A DNA stretch of 64,000 nt, taken from Anthoceros angustus (Eukaryota; Streptophyta; Anthocerotopsida; Anthocerotales; Anthocerotaceae). Each line of letters starts with the position of its first letter. Positions within the stretch are counted from its first letter, which is position 1. Shown one piece after another: positions 61,946 to 64,000 of this stretch. Below the pieces are notes generated by a model. That model saw only the letters and a list, made by a program, of their open reading frames with translations, was not told where the DNA came from and searched no databases. A program made the position numbers and the translations under genes. The stretch spans positions 1-64,000 of the forward strand of contig VJWM01000296.1 in assembly GCA_010909165.1 (NCBI GenBank), given 5' to 3'.

Positions 61946-62950
61946 ATGGCGCTCTCCAGGCTCCTCGCACCTCCGCTCGACGGCGCCTGGATCGGCTGTG
62001 CATCCGCCGCTTCCTCCATCTCCTTCCTGTCCCCGGCTGCTACCAGATCCCGCTCCTGGCGATGGAGGCGGGATTTCGCGGCCGAGCGAGAGAATGTGCG
62101 CCGTCTTTTGACGTGTCCGTCGTCACTGTGGGGGGAGCCGGTGTGTAATAAGCAGGGGAAGCGGGTAGCCATGTCCGTTTCATCGGCAGCGGTGGTGGCA
62201 CCGGCTGTGGCGGCTGTGAGCATGCAGTCGGCGCTGATGAACGATCTGCTGGCGTGCGCGGCCACTACAGCCGGGGCGCTGGCGCTGCTCAAGCTCTTCG
62301 ACGAGCTGGCGCAGAGGAATGCGCTGGAGAAGAAGCTGAGCCGGAAGCTGGTGCACGTCACCATCGGCCTCACTTTCATGCTCTTCTGGCCGCTCTTCAG
62401 CAGCAGCGCGCTGTGCCCGGTGCTGGCGGCGTTGGCGCCGGCGGGGAACGCCGTGCGGATGCTGCTGCTGGGTCACGGGATCTGGAAGGACGAGGCCCTG
62501 GTGAAGGCGATGAGCAGGGAGGGGGACCACAGGGAGCTGCTCAGAGGGCCTCTGTATTACGCCATCACCATAAGCATGGTCACTATACTCTTCTGGCGGA
62601 CCTCGCCTGTGGGGATCGTGGCTGTGGTGAATTTGTGCGCAGGAGACGGATTCGCTGACATAGTCGGCAGGCGGTTGGGATCCGGTGCCAGGTTGCCCTA
62701 CAACGCTAGTAAGTCGTACGCCGGTTCCGTAGCTATGTTCACCATGTCTAGTTTGGTGTCACTGCTCTACCTCTGGCTCTTTTCTTCCTTGGGCTACTTT
62801 CCGTTCACCCTGCAGCTGGGTTTGGGAGCTGTCGTGGTTGCACTCGCTGCGGCTCTGGTGGAATCGCTGCCTATCAGCACAACTTTGGACGACAATTTCA
62901 CGGTCCCTTTCTCCTCTATCTTGGCTGGCCTAGTGGTGTTCAACTTTTGA
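61946..62950 (+). CDS. Phytol/farnesol kinase (VTE5/FOLK family)
   Basis: Intronless, 334 aa. Residues 1-75 are Ser/Arg/Ala-rich, a likely plastid transit peptide. The rest is a multi-pass membrane domain with the family motifs SRKLVHVTIGLTFMLFWPLF, ELLRGPLYYAI, NLCAGDGFADIVGRRLG, KSYAGSVAMF and VESLPISTTLDDNFTVP. VTE5 phosphorylates phytol released from chlorophyll, feeding tocopherol synthesis; FOLK acts on farnesol and related prenols. The sequence alone does not separate the two, but the transit peptide favours phytol kinase. Confidence 0.9.
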   Translation: MALSRLLAPPLDGAWIGCASAASSISFLSPAATRSRSWRWRRDFAAERENVRRLLTCPSSLWGEPVCNKQGKRVAMSVSSAAVVAPAVAAVSMQSALMNDLLACAATTAGALALLKLFDELAQRNALEKKLSRKLVHVTIGLTFMLFWPLFSSSALCPVLAALAPAGNAVRMLLLGHGIWKDEALVKAMSREGDHRELLRGPLYYAITISMVTILFWRTSPVGIVAVVNLCAGDGFADIVGRRLGSGARLPYNASKSYAGSVAMFTMSSLVSLLYLWLFSSLGYFPFTLQLGLGAVVVALAAALVESLPISTTLDDNFTVPFSSILAGLVVFNF

Positions 62951-63158
62951 TCCCGGAAGCCCAGTTTCCAAGACATTTTTGTCCAGACTCTGGACCTTGC
63001 TTGTACCTAAACATCACAGCCGCTCAAGCGGCCAGCAGATTCCACATACAGACTTGCCTTTAAGGGGTCCCTCCTTATTCGAGGGACACATTCCTATGCT
63101 CCACAAGTCATACCATGGAAGTTGAACCGCCCGGTGTTGCAGAGGGTGAGGCCTCGAC
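62951..63158. other. Short gap between convergent genes
   Basis: 208 bases between the stop codons of the kinase gene (+) and the anthranilate synthase gene (-). Confidence 0.5.
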
Positions 63159-64000
63159 TCAAGCCACAAACGCGCTCTCTGCTAGATCAATAGCTCGCCC
63201 TAACCCAGCAGCTTTGTTGCGGCATTCTTCCATCTCAGAATCTGGGTCACTGTCCGCCACAATGCCTGCACCTGTTTGCAAATGCACGATCCACTCACGC
63301 CTGTTGTTGGCAGTCTTGTAGGAGTACATGGTATCATATCGGGCAAATGTGGGGAAAACCATGGTGCGCAGAGCTAACGCTATGTCCATATCCCCAGAAA
63401 ACGAAACGGCTCCAATGCCACCACTGTATGGCCCTCGCATGGTTGGCTCCAACTCATCGATGATTTGCATTGCTCTAACCTGCAACAGAAACACATGTTA
63501 GAATCGAGCTGAGAAAAGCAATCATTCTTCTTTCCAACTGGGTCCGTGGCTTGGACCTTGGGTGCTCCACTGACTGTGCCTACAGGTAGAGCAGCACGAA
63601 GTGCATCCCAGCAAGAGTAGTCGTCAGCCAAATCCCCCGTCACCTGAAAACAGACAAGGAAGTGAGTCTCGATACGCGCACAAGGACGAAAGCCCAGTAA
63701 TCTGCCATTCGTGTACACACGATACTCACTGTTGAGCTTATGTGCATCACATGGGAGTAACGCTCCACCTCCATCAGCTTTTCCACCTTCACAGTACCAG
63801 CCTTGGAGACCTGCATTAAGACAACCGTGCTGTCAAAGCACACACTTCCCCTCAGCGTTACTATCCCCATTTCAAGCTTGGCACCTGGGAAAAATACCTT
63901 TCCAACATCGTTTCTTCCCAAGTCAACCAGCATAACATGCTCTGCTCTCTCCTTCTCATCTGCCAATAACTCTCGTTCCAAAGCCAGGTCCTCTTCCAAT
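63159..64000 (-). CDS. ASA: Anthranilate synthase alpha subunit, 3' part
   Basis: Exons 63898-64000 (continuing beyond the window), 63730-63810, 63557-63643 and 63159-63479 join in phase. The chorismate-binding domain is recognised by [78 protein letters not shown] and [14 protein letters not shown]. It converts chorismate and glutamine-derived ammonia to anthranilate at the first step of Trp synthesis in plastids. The N-terminal part with the feedback-inhibition site is outside the window. The 87-base intron 63811-63897 is in phase and free of stops, so it can be misread as coding. Confidence 0.93.

Overview
This window is nuclear DNA of a land plant, most likely a seed-free one (bryophyte, lycophyte or fern grade). 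Plant-specific or plant-type genes include the large subunit of ADP-glucose pyrophosphorylase, a phytol/farnesol kinase, a plastid-type J-protein, long PLS-type PPR proteins, a plant MBL-fold protein and Ty1/copia remnants. Genes carry GT-AG introns of about 65-1000 bases. The strongest clue to grade is a gene related to MYCBPAP, a central-apparatus protein of motile flagella, which suggests swimming sperm. The species cannot be fixed from sequence alone.

Layout: 1-1795 is a decayed Ty1/copia element that appears to cut into a germin-like gene (remnant 1798-2260). 4112-4768 (-) encodes a J-protein. 5497-7386 (-) is an EF-hand + TMEM65-domain gene with a 24-base micro-exon. 8.4-13.5 kb is AT-rich and holds the MYCBPAP-like gene (-). 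14509-16583 (+) is a CCCH/KH zinc-finger gene. 18.8-21.6 kb (-) is a wrecked PPR gene whose tail has grown into a minisatellite. 22563-23936 (-) is a six-unit polyubiquitin gene. 25184-27688 (-) is an intact intronless PPR gene. 28.5-29.4 kb holds tandem repeats and a copia end. Then follow NDUFA6 (-) and PRP3 (+) as a divergent pair, PBG1 proteasome subunit (-), ORMDL (+), a coiled-coil/DUF1838 gene (-) divergent from a YebC/TACO1 gene (+), 6-phosphogluconate dehydrogenase (+) with a one-base frameshift, an MBL-fold gene (-), a gene-poor AT-rich and microsatellite-rich stretch (47-50.7 kb), an EHD-type dynamin-related ATPase (-), AGPase large subunit (-), IMP2 peptidase (-) divergent from phytol kinase (+), and the 3' part of anthranilate synthase alpha (-) cut by the window end.

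The genes are mostly housekeeping and do not form a pathway cluster. The most unusual item is in the AGPase gene: two tandem 93-base exons, both open, both with splice sites and separated by only 65 bases, encode alternative versions of the [11 protein letters not shown] segment. This looks like a mutually exclusive exon pair. Other points of note are Thr28 in all six ubiquitin units, two stop-free introns of 87 and 90 bases that leave the reading frame open, and a coiled-coil protein fused to DUF1838. Exon limits below were worked out by hand from splice consensus, reading-frame continuity and remembered family conservation; no alignment or transcript data were available.
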